From Spongilla lacustris (taxonomy: Eukaryota > Porifera > Demospongiae > Spongillida > Spongillidae), in assembly GCA_949361645.1 (NCBI GenBank), contig OX442419.1, forward strand, positions 6,162,714 to 6,226,713: a DNA stretch of 64,000 bases, given 5' to 3'. The position numbers and the translations under genes are program-made. The notes beneath the pieces were generated by a model. That model worked only from the letters and a program-made list of their open reading frames with translations. It did no database searches and was not told the origin of the DNA. The number at the start of each line of letters is the position of its first letter. Position 1 is the first letter of the stretch. Of the stretch, positions 45,101 through 56,050 are shown in pieces.

Positions 45101-45985
45101 TTATGCTCAATCCTATACATGAAGTGAAGCTTTGTGCTCATTGCTATATATGTAGTGAAGCTTTATGCTCATTACTATACATGGAGTAAGTTTTATGCTC
45201 AATGCTATACAAGGAGTGAAGGTTTATGCTCGTTACTACGCATGGAGTGAGGCTTTATGATCATTACTTCACAAGAAGTGAGGCTATTTGCTCGTTGCTT
45301 TAAAAGGAGTGAAGTAAGTAGTACACTTATTGCTATCATGGAGTGAAGCTATATGCTCAATGTTATACAAGGAGTGATGCTATATGCTCACTGCTATACA
45401 TGGAGTGAAGCTTTATGCTCATTGCTATCCATGGAGTGACGCTTTTTGCTCATTGCTATACATGGAGTGAAGCTTTATGCTCATTGCTACACATGGGTAA
45501 GATTTTTTTTCGTTGCTTTACATGGAGTGAAATTATATGCTCACTACTATATATGGAGTGAAGCTTTATGCTCCTTCCTATACATTGAGTGAATCTTTGT
45601 GCTCATTGCTATACATGGGGTGATGCTTTATGCTCATTGCTATACATGGAGTGATGCTTTATGCTCAATGCTATGCAATGAGTGAAGCTATATGCTCATT
45701 GCTATGCATGGAGTTAAGCTTTATACTCATTGCTTTACAAGGAGTGATGCTATATCCTCATTGCTATACATGGAGTGACGCTTTATGCTTAATGCTATAC
45801 AAGGAGTGAAGGTATATGCTCATTGCTATGCATGGAGTGATGCTTTACGCTCATAACTATACTCGGAGTGAAGCTTTGTGCTCATTGGTATACAAGGAAC
45901 GAAGCTATATGCTCATTGTTATACATGGAGTGAAGCTTTATGCTCATTGCTATACATGAAGTGAGGCGTTATGCTCATTGCTATA

Positions 45986-46348
45986 AAGCTGCACTCCATC
46001 TATAGCAATGAGCATATAGCTTCACTCCTTGTATAGCATTGAGCATAAAGCTTCATTCCATGTATAGCATTGAGCATATAGCTTCACTCCTTGTATAGCA
46101 TTGAGCATATAGCTTCACTCCTTGTTTAGCATTGAGCATATAGCTTCACTCCATGTATAGTAATGTGCATACAGCGTCACTCCTTGTATAGCATTGAGCA
46201 TAAAGCTTCACTCCATGTCTAGTACTGAGCTTAAAGCTTCACTCCATGTATCGCAATGAGCATATAGCTTCACTCCATGCATAACAATGAGCATAAAGCT
46301 TCACACCATGTATAGCATTGAGTACAAAGCTTCACTACATGTATAGCA
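45986..46348 (-). repeat. Satellite B, inverted segment (left of the unique island)
   Basis: At about 45986 the orientation flips. The units now read AAGCTTCACTCCATGTATAGC, the reverse complement of the preceding array. About 12 units follow until the repeat stops at about 46348 (GTATAGCA) and single-copy sequence begins. The flip is abrupt, with no spacer, at a position where both sides share the short string TATA/AAGCT. Confidence 0.92.
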
Positions 46349-46390
46349 GGAGGAGGCCATACGGTTGGACCAGCATTTGGGTCCTATATG

Positions 46391-47030
46391 CAGTGGAGAA
46401 CATGATAGTTGGACATATAATTATTTTTGATTAAGTTTTACTTTCGAATGGAGTATCTCAGTAGCCTTACAACTTTATTAAAATCTAATTGCACACATCT
46501 GTGCTTATGCCACTTGGCCATATAAGGTTGTAAAAGAAATAAGTCACATGACTTCTAAGGCTCGTTAATTAATTATCTAGTGACCACTCTCCAAAACAAT
46601 TTGTTTGTCGAGTTTCTCCGCGCACATTGAACTGATCCCAACGAAATTGAGTGTGTCACTAATGGACCTACGTGCGCAAGTTTTTAGTCTTACGCATCTA
46701 ACATCGGACTATCCGTTGTGCCGTTATTAACAAAAAGGCGCCATTGTAGGGCCTAATTTGTTAAGATCAACGTTTTCCCATGCGCTTTTGATAGCTTGCA
46801 GGAATTTCAGGTTAAATGGTACGATTGGTATTCTATCGATTTAGCTACGGTATGAGCTCATTGCGATAAAACTACCGTACAAAACATGTTTTGAAACATC
46901 AGTGGCTTGGTAGTGTCGCCATTTTGAATAATTTCGATTAATTTACTGTGAATATAATTTAAAACACTGCGTCGGTCCGGGTTTTTCTGGTTATTCGAAT
47001 GGCTGAGGGCGTTACCTGTGTTGATGGAAA
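46391..47030 (+). repeat. Left arm of the fold-back element
   Basis: Inverted-repeat arm of about 640 bp, pairing with 47200-47838. Good anchors for the pairing are GTCGAGTTTCTCCGCGCACA, GCGCTTTTGATAGCTTGCAG, GAGCTCATTGCGATAAAACT and GTCGCCATTTTGAATAATTT, each found as its reverse complement in the right arm. The sharpest local mismatch cluster lies near 46980, next to the spacer. Confidence 0.9.
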
Positions 47031-47199
47031 GTACCTGGAATATCCCAGAGTCTGAGCGCTTCAATAATCGCGCCAGTTTTGGCGTCGAGACATCCGGTCG
47101 CTTTTTAAGCTCGATACAGCAGCCTTGCTAGCCTGTCTTGAAGATCGGCTCGTACTCGGTAGGTGCAGCTTCGTCGGTTTTGGTTATCAAACGAACCAT

Positions 47200-47838
47200 T
47201 TCTATCAACACAGGCAACGCCCTCAGCCATTCGATAACCAGAAATAACCCGACCGACGCAGTGTTTTAAATTATATTCACAGTAAATTAATCGAAATTAT
47301 TCAAAATGGCGACACTACCAAGCCACCGATGTTTCAAAACATGTTTTGTACGGTAGTTTTATCGCAATGAGCTCATACCGTAGCTAAATCGATAGAATGC
47401 CCATCGTACGATTTATCCTGAAATTCCTGCAAGCTATCAAAAGCGCATGGGAAAACGTTCATCTTAACAAATTAGGCACTACAATGGCGCCTTTTTTGTG
47501 AGTAACGGCACAACGGTTAGTCCGATGTTGGATGCGTAAGACTGAAAACTTGCGTACGTAGGTCCTTTAGTTACACACCCAATTTCGTTGGGATCCGTTC
47601 AATGTGCGCGGAGAAACTCGACAAACAAATTGTTTTGGAGAGAGGTCACTAGATAATTAATTAACGAGCCTTAGAAGTCATGTGACTTATTTCTTTTTCA
47701 AGCTTATATGGCCAAGTGGTATAGGCACAGATGTGTGCAATTAGATTTTAATAAAGATGTAAGGCTACTGAGATACTCCATTCGAAAGTAAAATTTAATC
47801 AGAAAAAATTATTTGTCCAACTATCATGTTCTCCACTG
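47200..47838 (-). repeat. Right arm of the fold-back element
   Basis: Reverse complement of the left arm with scattered changes. For example, the left arm reads TTCAGGTTAAATGGTACG where this arm, reversed, reads TTCAGGATAAATCGTACG. The arm ends CTCCACTG at 47838, followed by TATAACTATAAC. Confidence 0.9.
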
Positions 47839-48976
47839 TATAACTATAACAAGGTTTTTCTGCCCGCGCTGTGTGTGCCCGGGGTTTGAAGAGTGGCTGC
47901 GTGGTATCCCACCGTCCATGGATGCTATATGAGACGCCTGATACAACAGACTATTGCCCATGCATCTCATCATGTAGAACATTACCTAAAAAAACCATTA
48001 GCTCACGTGGTACCTCCCCTTCTTGGATGTCTATTTAGATCTAGACATATGAATGCCATTAGACATGGCTGAAACCTGTAAAAGCACTGGCTGAAATCAG
48101 AGACAATGTCTTTCCTCTCACCATATTGCTAACTATTACCCAATGCTGAGTTGCCTAGCAACCTAAATAAATGTTTTAAAATAAACATATTTTGATTTGG
48201 ATTATGTATACATAAATGCCTGAAAACATGGCAAACACAAACAAGGTACATATACAAGGATAGACCCACTAGAGACTGAATCAAACCCTCTTAGAGTGAT
48301 GTCCAATCATAACCTATTCTCCGTATCCCAGATCTTGTCCACTGCAGGCTGGCCCCTCCATTCCAAGAGCTCACTGGAGAACCATGGATTGTCACACTGA
48401 ACAGACATTTGAACCAAGCAGACATTACTAAACTGAGCACCCAGAAAATTAAAAACATGAAAAAGATGGATAAATAGAGAGATTCCTATCACGTGCTTCA
48501 AACTGTGACAACGTGCTTCATCACCTGAGTCCGCCTGAAGAAGGAACAAATACCGTTCCGAAACCGGTCGCGTATGGAAGTGATGGATCTGATCTGAAGG
48601 ATGGATGAAAGGGAACGTATGTTAAACATATTCATTAGTGGCGTGTGTATTGTAAACATTAAAACCAATGCCAATCAAAGCTATACGCTACAGCGCTCCG
48701 CTTATACACATACAAAGACTAGGCAGAAACAAGCCTAACAAAACGGGTGAAGGATCTAGTCAATTCCTCGTGCCACGAGGGACCAAAAAAATGGCAGGTA
48801 CGACTGACAACAAATTCAGACCGAAAGACACTCCAGCAGACAAACGATGAGAACCAGGTACCCCCTCCTAACTCCAGGAGGAGCAGCGGCGACGGAAGGA
48901 ATTAAAAAGTGTAGCCGCCATTGTGAATATTAACAATAATTAGTAATACAAAAGTGAGTTTGCACTATAGTACACA
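47839..48976. other. Single-copy DNA, no supported gene
   Basis: About 1.1 kb that is not satellite and whose origin I do not recognise. It contains a GC-richer patch (about 47862-47935), an AT-rich stretch, and the hammerhead-like motif at 48532-48572. Two open frames exist: 48307-48549 on the minus strand (80 residues) and 48668-48850 on the plus strand (60 residues, basic C-terminal half). Neither shows a motif I know, and the first overlaps the hammerhead motif on the opposite strand. The plus-strand frame starts about 100 bp after the ribozyme-like motif. It could therefore be a remnant of a retroelement leader, but this is only positional. Confidence 0.5.
48532..48572 (+). ncRNA. Hammerhead-ribozyme-like motif (mini stem III type)
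   Basis: The conserved boxes appear in the right order. CTGAAGA (48535-48541) fits the hammerhead core CUGANGA. Then comes a stem II hairpin, GGAAC (48543-48547) with GTTCC (48555-48559), then the GAAA box (48560-48563). A minimal stem III follows (C48564 with G67 of the same block, loop CG), then GTC (48567-48569) as the expected cleavage triplet. Stem I can close: CGC (48532-48534) pairs with GCG (48570-48572). One feature is off: an extra A (48542) lies between the core box and stem II. Very short stem III hammerheads are known from Penelope-like retroelements and act as dimers, so this may mark a degraded terminal repeat of such an element. No reverse transcriptase is visible nearby. Confidence 0.5.
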
Positions 48977-49432
48977 TCAGTCTTTGCAACTAAACTGCTC
49001 TGAACCGAAAATAAAATCATTACCAATATCGAACAAATTGAGGCTTTGGGTAATATTGCTATAGATGTGAAGTAGCATTGCATTATTCAACCGCATTTGT
49101 GTCATAGTACTTCATAAAAAGGTTTTAATTCTTCGCAGCGTGCTGAAAGAACGTTCGCTTGTAGCATTTGTTGCAGGCCGGACCAAAATCAGCGATACTA
49201 ATGTGCAAACTTGTGAAACAAGCACTCTTTGGATGGGTGTGAGCCTGTGAGGTCCCTTAGATACACCACAACACATTGTAGAGTATACCTTCCATTGAAT
49301 ATAGGCAGATTTTGAGACATTATATCTAAGTGCAGTCTCAACTGATCAATGTTAAGATCATTACCGTAATATTCAGTCACAAACTGCAATTCTTCGTCGA
49401 AATTTACTTTATAGGAATAAGCAAAAGCTTAA
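48977..49432 (-). pseudogene. hAT-family transposase relic, C-terminal dimerisation region
   Basis: Read on the minus strand, the DNA encodes the C-terminal end of a hAT transposase (Dimer_Tnp_hAT region, closest in style to ZMYM1-like hAT proteins). From 49389 down to about 49222 one frame gives FVTEYYGNDL, later YLRDLTGSHPSKE. A frameshift near 49215-49230 moves the match to another frame, which gives VSQVCTLVSLILV and then the signature RPATNATSERSFS with TLRRIKTFL. An in-frame TGA at 49114-49112 replaces the residue before STMTQMRLNNAMLLHIYS. The frame ends at a TGA at 48979-48977. The homologous frame continues upstream of 49389 without a methionine until it meets satellite B at about 49433, so the N-terminal zinc finger and most of the catalytic domain are missing. 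With a frameshift, an internal stop and truncation, it cannot make an active enzyme. Confidence 0.85.
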
Positions 49433-50008
49433 AGCAATGAGCATTAAGCTTCACCCCATGTATAGCAATGAGCATATAGCTTCCCTCTTTGTATAGCATA
49501 GACCATAAAGCTTCACTCCATTTGTAGCAACGAGCATGAAGCTTCACTCCATGTTAAGCAATGAGCTAAAACTCTTCACTCCGTGTATAGCAAAGAGTAT
49601 AAAGCATCATTCCATGTACAGCAATATGCATAAAGCTTCACTCCATGCATAGCAATGAGCATAATGCTTCACTCCATGTATAGCAATGAGCACAAAGCTT
49701 CACTCCATGTATAGGAATGAGCACACAGCTTCACTCCATGTATAGCAATGAGCATATTTCTTCACTCCATGTAAAGCAAAGAGCAAATAGCCTCACTCCA
49801 TGTGTAGCAATGAGCATAAAACTTCACTCAAAGTATAGTAATGAGCATAATGCTTCACTCCATATAGAGTAATGAGCACATAGCTTCACTCCATGTATAG
49901 GATAGAGCATCAAGCTTCACTCTATGTGTAGCAAAGAGCATAAAGCTTCACTCCTTGTATAATAATGAGCATAAAGCTTTACACCATGTATAGCTAGGAG
50001 CATAAGCT
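49433..50008 (-). repeat. Satellite B, inverted segment (right of the unique island)
   Basis: About 18 units in the orientation AAGCTTCACTCCATGTATAGC, the same as 45986-46348. The segment begins right after the hAT relic, at AGCAATGAGCATTAAGC. It ends at about 50008, where AGCATAAGCTATAAGCTTTA marks the flip back to + orientation. With the left inverted segment it encloses the single-copy island. Confidence 0.92.
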
Positions 50009-53000
50009 ATAAGCTTTATGCTCATTGCTATACATGAAGTGAAGCGTTATGCTCATTAATACACATGGAGTAGAGCTATATGATCGTTGCTTAACATGGA
50101 GTGAAGCTTCATGCTCATTGCTATACATGGAGTGAAGCTTTATGCTCATACCTATATATGGAGTGAAGCTTTATGCTCAATGCTACACAAGGAGGGAAGC
50201 TATTTGCTCATTGCTATACATGAAGTGAAGCTTTATGCTCATTGTTATACATGAATGGAAGGTTTATGCTCATTGCTATACATGGTGTAAAGCTTTATGC
50301 TCATTATAATACATGGAGTGACGCTTTATGCTCATTACTACACATGGAGTGAAGCTTTATGCTCTATCCTATGCATGGAGTGAAGCTTTGTGCTCATTGC
50401 TATAAATGGAGTGAAGCTTTATGCTCATTGCTATACATGGAGTGAAGCTTTTTGCTCATTGCTACACATGGAGTGAGGCTTATTACTCGTTGCTTTAAAT
50501 GGAGTGAAGTTATGCTCATTGCTATACACGGAGTGAAGCTTTATGCTCAATCCTATACATGGAGTGAAGCTTTGTGCTCTTTGCTATACATGGAGTGAAG
50601 CTTTATGCTCATTGATATACAAGGAGTGAAGCTTTATGCTCATTGCTATACATGAAGTGAAGCTTTATGCTCATTGCTATTCATGGAGTTAAGCTTTATG
50701 CTCAATGCTATACAAGGAGTGAAGCTATATGCTCATTGCTATCATGGAGTTGAGCTTTATGCTCTATGCTATACAACAAGTGAAGCTATATGCTTATTGC
50801 TATTCATGGAGTGAAGCTTTATACCATACCTATACATGAAGTGAAGCGTTATGCTCAATGCTGTACATGGAGTGAAGCTTAATGCTTATTGCAATTCATG
50901 GAGTGAAGCTTTTAGCTCATTGTTATACATGGACTGAAGCTTTCTAGCTCATTGCTTAGCATGGAGTGAAAGTTTATGCACAATACTATGCACGGACTGA
51001 AGCTTTATACTCATTGCTACACATGGAGTGAGGGATTATGCTCGTTCCTATACATGGAGTGAAGTAATATGCTCATTGCTATGCATGGAGTGAAGCTTTA
51101 TGCTCATTCCTATACATGGAGTGACGCATTGTGCTCATTGCTATACATGGAGTGAAGTTTTATGCTCATTGCTATACATGGAGTGAAGCTTTGTGCTCAT
51201 TGCTATGCAAGGAGTGAAGCTATAATCTCATTGCAATACATGGAGCGCTTTATGCTCATTGCTATACATGAAGTGAAGCGTTATGCTCATTGCTATACAT
51301 GAAGTGAAGCGTTATGCTGAATGCTATACAAAGAATGAAGCTATATGCTTATTGCTATACTTGGAGTGAAGCTTTATGCTCATTGCTATACATGAAGTGA
51401 AGCGTTATGCTCATTTTCATACATGGAGTGACGCTTTATGCTCATTGCTATGCAAGGAGTGAATCAATGTGCTCATTGCTATGCAAGGAGTGAAGCTATA
51501 TGCTCATTGCTAGACATGGAGTGAAGCTTTATGCTCATTGCTATACATGGTGTGAAGCTTTATGCTCACATGGAGTGAAGCTTTACGCCCATTGCTATAC
51601 ATCGAGTTGATACACATGGAGTGAAGCTATATACTCGTTGCTTTACATGGAGTAAAGCTTCATGCTCATTGCTATACATAGAGTGAAGCTTTATGCTCAT
51701 ACCTATGCATGGAGTTAAGCCTTACGCTTAATGCTACACAAGGAGGGAAGCTATATGCTAATTTCTATGCTTGGAGTGAAGCTTTATGCTCATTGCTATA
51801 CATGAATTGAAGCTTTATGCTCATTGCTATACATGGTGTAAAGCTTTATGCTCATCATTATACTTGTAGTGACGCTTTATGCTCATTACTACACATGGAG
51901 TGAAGCTTTATGCTCTATCCTATACATGGAGGGAAGCTTTGTGCTCATTGCTAAGAATGGAGTGAAGCTCAATGCACATTACTGTATGTGGAGTGAAGCT
52001 TTATGCTCATTGCTATACAAGAAGTGAAGCTGTATGCTCATTGCTATGCATTGAGTTGAGCTTTATGCTCAATGCTATACATAGAGTGAAGCTATATGCT
52101 CATTGCTATGCATGGAGTGAAGCTATATACTCGTTGCTATGAATGAAGTGAAGCATTATGCTCATTGCTGTACATGGAGTGAAGCTTAATGCTCATTGCT
52201 ACACATAGAGTGAGCCTTTTTGCTCGTTGCTTTACATGGAGTGAAGTATAATGCTCATTGCTATACATTGAGTGACGTATAATGCTCATTCGTATACATG
52301 GAGTGAGGCATTGTGCTCATTGCAATACATGGAGTTTAGCTTTATGCACATTGCCATAGATGAAGTGAAGCTTTGTGTTCATTGCTATGCAAGGAGTGAA
52401 GCTATATGCTCATTGCTAGACATGGAGTGAAGCTTTATGCTCATTGCTATACATGGTGTGAAGCTTTATGCTCACATGGAGAGAAGCTTTACGCCCATTG
52501 CTATACATTGAGTTGATATACATGGAGTGAAGCTATATGCTCGTTGCTTTACATGGAGTAAAGCTTCATGCTCATTGCTATACATGGAGTGAAGCTTTAT
52601 GCTCATACCTATGCATGGAGTGAAGCTTTATGCTTAATGCTACACAAGGAGGGAAGCTATATGCTCATTGTTATACATGAATTGAAGCTTTATGCTCATT
52701 GCTATACATGGTGTAAAGCTTTATGCTCATCACTATACATGTAGTGACGCTTTATGCTCTATCCTATACATGGAGTGAAGCTTTGTGCTCATTGCTAAGA
52801 ATGGAGTGACGCTTTATGCACATTACTGTATATGGAGTGAAGCTTTATGCTCATTGCTACACATGGAGTGAGGCTTTTTGCTCGTTGCTTTACATGGAGT
52901 GAAGTTAAATGCTCATTGCTATACACGTAGTGAAGCTTTGTGCTCATTGCTATACACATATTGAAGCTATGTGCTCATTCCTATACATGGAGTGAAGCTT

Positions 53001-56000
53001 TATGCTAAATGCTACACATGGAGTTAAGCTTTATGCTCATTGCTATACATGGTGTGAAGCTTTATGCTCACATGGAGTGAAGTTTTACGCCCATTGCTAT
53101 ACATCGAGTTGATACACATGGAGTGAAGCTATATATACTCGTTGCTTTACATGGAGTAAAGCTTCATGCTCATTGCTATACATAGAGTGAAACTTTATGC
53201 TCATGCCTATGCATGGAGTTAAGCCTTATGCTTAATGCTACACAAGGAGGGAAGCTATATGCTCATTTCTATGCTTGGAGTGAAGCTTTATGCTCATTGT
53301 TATACATGAATTGAAGCTTTATGCTCATTGCTATACATGGTGTAAAGCTTTATGCTCATCATTATACTTGTAGTGACGCTTTATGCTCATTACTACACAT
53401 GGAGTGAAGCTTTATGCTCTATCCTATACATGGAGGGAAGCTTTGTGCTCATTGCTAAGAATGGAGTGAAGCTCAATGCACATTACTGTATATGGAGTGA
53501 AGCTTTATGCTCATTGCTATACAAGAAGTGAAGCTGTATGCTCATTGCTATGCATTGAGTTGAGCTTTATGCTCAATGCTATACATAGAGTGAAGCTATA
53601 TGCTCATTGCTATGCATGGAGTGAAGCTATATACTCGTTGCTATGAATGAAGTGAAGCATTATGCTCATTGCTGTACATGGAGTGAAGCTTTATGCTCAT
53701 TGCTACACATAGAGTGAGCCTTTTTGCTCGTTGCTTTACATGGAGTGAAGTATAATGCTCATTGCTATACATTGAGTGACGTATAATGCTCATTCGTATA
53801 CATGGAGTGAGGCATTGTGCTCATTGCTATACATGGAGTTTAGCTTTATGCACATTGCCATAGATGAAGTGAAGCTTTGTGTTCATTGCTATGCAAGGAG
53901 TGAAGCTATATGCTCATTGCTAGACATGGAGTGAAGCTTTATGCTCATTGCTATACATGGTGTGAAGCTTTATGCTCACATGGAGTGAAGCTTTACGCCC
54001 ATTGCTATACATCGAGTTGATACACATGGAGTGAAGCTATATGCTCGTTACTTTACATGGAGTAAAGCTTCATGCTCATTGCTATACATGGAGTGAAGCT
54101 TTATGCTCATACCTATGCATGGAGTGAAGCTTTATGCTTAATGCTACACAAGGAGGGAAGCTATATGCTCATTGTTATACATGAATTGAAGCTTTATGCT
54201 CATTGCTATACATGGTGTAAAGCTTTATGCTCATCATTATACATGTAGTGATGCTTTATGCTCTATCCTATACATGGAGTGAAGCTTTGTGCTCATTGCT
54301 AAGAATGGAGTGACGCTTTATGCACATTACTGTATGAGTGAGGCTTTTTGCTCGTTGCTTTACATGGAGTGAAGTTATATGCTCATTACTATACACGTAG
54401 TGAAGCTTTGTGCTCATTGCTATACACATATTGAAGCTTTGTGCTCATTCCTATACATGGAGTGAAGCTTTATGCTCAATGCTATACATGGAGTGAAGCT
54501 GTATGCTCATTGCTAAGCATGGAGTTCAGCTTTTTGCTCAATGGTATACAAGGAGTGAAGCTAAATGCTCATTGCTATTCATGGAGTGAAGCTTTATACT
54601 CGTTGCTATGAATGAAGTGAAGCATTATGCTCATTGCTGTACATGGAGTGAAGCTTTATGCTCATTCTTGCAGATAGAGTGAAGCTTTATGCTCATTCCT
54701 ACACATGGAGAGAAGCTTAATGCTCATTGTTATACATGGAGTGAAGCTTTTTAGCTCATTGCTTAGCCTGGAGTGAAGCTTTATGCTCATTGCTACATAT
54801 GGAGTGAGGCATTTTGCTCGTTGCTTTACATGGAGTGAAGTAATATGTTTATTGGTATGCATAGAGTGAAATTTTATGCTCATTCGTATACATGAAGTGA
54901 CGCTTTATGCTGATTGCTATACATGGAGTGAAGCTCTATGCTCATTGCTATTCATGGAATGAAGCTTTGTGCTCTTTGCTATACAAGGAGTGAAGCTATA
55001 TGCTCATTGCTATGCATGGAATGAAGCTGTATGGTCAATGCTATACAAGGATTGAAGCTATATGCTCATTGCTATACATGGAATTAAGCTTTATGCTCAT
55101 TGTTATACAATTAAAGCTTTATGCTCATTGCTATGCATGGAGTGAAACATTAATGTTCATTGTTATACATGAATTTAAGCTTTATGCTCATTGCTATAAA
55201 TGGTGTAAGGCTTTGTGCTCATTGTTATACATGGTGTGAAGCTTTTAGCTCATTACTACACATGGAGTGAAGCTTTATGCTCATTGCTATGCATGAAGTC
55301 AAGCGTTATGCTCATTGCTATACATGGATTGAAGCTTTATGTTCAATGCTATACAAGGAGTGAAGCTATATGCTCATTGCTATACATGGAGTTAAGTTTT
55401 ATGCTCAATGCTGTACAAGGAGTGAAGCTATATGCTCATTGCAATACATGGAGTAAAGCTTTATGCTAATTGCTCTGCATGAAGTGATGCATTATGCTCA
55501 CTGTTATACATGGAGAGAGGCTTTTTGGTCAATGCTATACAAGGAGTGAAGCTATATGCTCATTGCTATACATGGAGTTAAGCTTTATGGTCAATGCTAT
55601 ACAAGGAGTGAAGCTATATGCTCATTGCTATACATGGAGGTAAGCTTTATGCTCATTGCTATAATTGGAGTGAAGTATTATGCTTATTACTATATATGGA
55701 TTGAAGCTTTATGCTCATTGCTACTCATGGAGTGAGGCTTATTGCTCGTTGCTTTACAAGGAGTGAAGTAATATCCTCATTGCTGTGCATGGAGTGGAGC
55801 TTTATGCTCATTCCTATACATGGAGTGACGCTTTTGTGCCCATTGCTATACTGGAGTAAAGCTTTATGCTCATTGCTATACAAGGAGTGAAGCTATATGC
55901 TCATTGCTATACATGGAGTGAAGCTTTACGGTCAATGCTATACAAGGAGTGAAGCTATATGCTCATTGCGATACATGGAGGTAAGCTTTATGCTCATTGT

Positions 56001-56050
56001 TATACATCAATTGAAGCTTTATGCTCATAGCAATGCATGGAATGAAACTT
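50009..56050 (+). repeat. Satellite B array, + orientation (second block)
   Basis: About 195 units of the 31-bp repeat in the same orientation as the first block. Long stretches are close to the consensus, and distinctive variant units (TCACATGGAGTG short units, CATCGAGTTGATACACATGG, CACAAGGAGGGAAGC) recur at higher-order spacing. Short repetitive open frames (for example 54662-54883 minus, 55000-55239, 55215-55469 and 55897-56091 plus) are by-products of the repeat. The array ends at about 56050, directly against satellite A. Confidence 0.96.
51541..54480 (+). repeat. Satellite B higher-order repeat, about 1504 bp, 2 copies
   Basis: 51541-53042 and 53043-54480 are tandem copies. The marker TACTTGTAGTGACGC is at 51861 and 53365 (offset 1504), and ATGCAAGGAGTG is at 52387 and 53891 (offset 1504). 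The second copy lacks about 34 bp near 54327 (offset 1470 afterwards). Each copy also contains an internal repeat of about 906 bp: ATGCAAGGAGTG followed by GCTAGACATGGAGTG occurs at 51481, 52387 and 53891. Identity between copies is high, so this is the most recent amplification in satellite B. Confidence 0.82.

Larger units (their letters stand above)
39443..45985 (+). repeat. Satellite B array, 31-bp monomer, + orientation (first block)
   Basis: About 210 copies of a 31-bp unit. Its core is GGAGTGAAGCTTTATGCTC, followed by ATTGCTATACAT back to the next core. Spacing is 31 bp where clean (CTATACATG at 41232 and 41263). The central AAGCTT is a HindIII site in most units. Copies are heterogeneous: TATACAAGGAG, TACATGGTGTAAAGC, TCATTTACATGGAGTGAAAAT and GTTGATACACATGGAGTG variants recur. 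Because 31 is not a multiple of 3, stretches without stops appear in several frames. These give short repetitive ORFs (for example 43511-43699 and 44093-44299) which I regard as accidental. Confidence 0.96.
46391..47838. mobile_element. Fold-back element, 1448 bp, with about 640-bp inverted arms
   Basis: The left arm (46391-47030) begins CAGTGGAGAACATGATAG. The right arm (47200-47838) is its reverse complement and ends CTATCATGTTCTCCACTG. The arms match along their whole length with scattered substitutions and small indels, roughly 5% by my reading. The spacer is about 169 bp (47031-47199). The CAGTG/CACTG ends resemble hAT terminal inverted repeats, but the flanking 8-mers (CCTATATG on the left, TATAACTA on the right) do not form a target-site duplication, so the superfamily is open. 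No transposase is encoded. A short minus-strand frame at 46858-47064 lies inside the left arm and a similar frame lies in the right arm; I do not support either as a gene. It is probably a non-autonomous, MITE-like or fold-back DNA transposon, or an inverted duplication of single-copy DNA. Confidence 0.75.

Noticed and set aside
46858..47064. 68-residue minus-strand ORF in the fold-back left arm
   Set aside because: Part of the same peptide can be read from the right arm because the arms are inverted copies. No recognised domain, and the right-arm version is interrupted by stops.
46383..47846. 8-bp target-site duplication around the fold-back element
   Set aside because: CCTATATG on the left and TATAACTA on the right do not match; shorter matches such as TATA are not convincing.
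48307..48850. ORFs of 80 (minus) and 60 (plus) residues in the single-copy island
   Set aside because: No motif recognised and lengths within chance expectation; mentioned only under the island entry.
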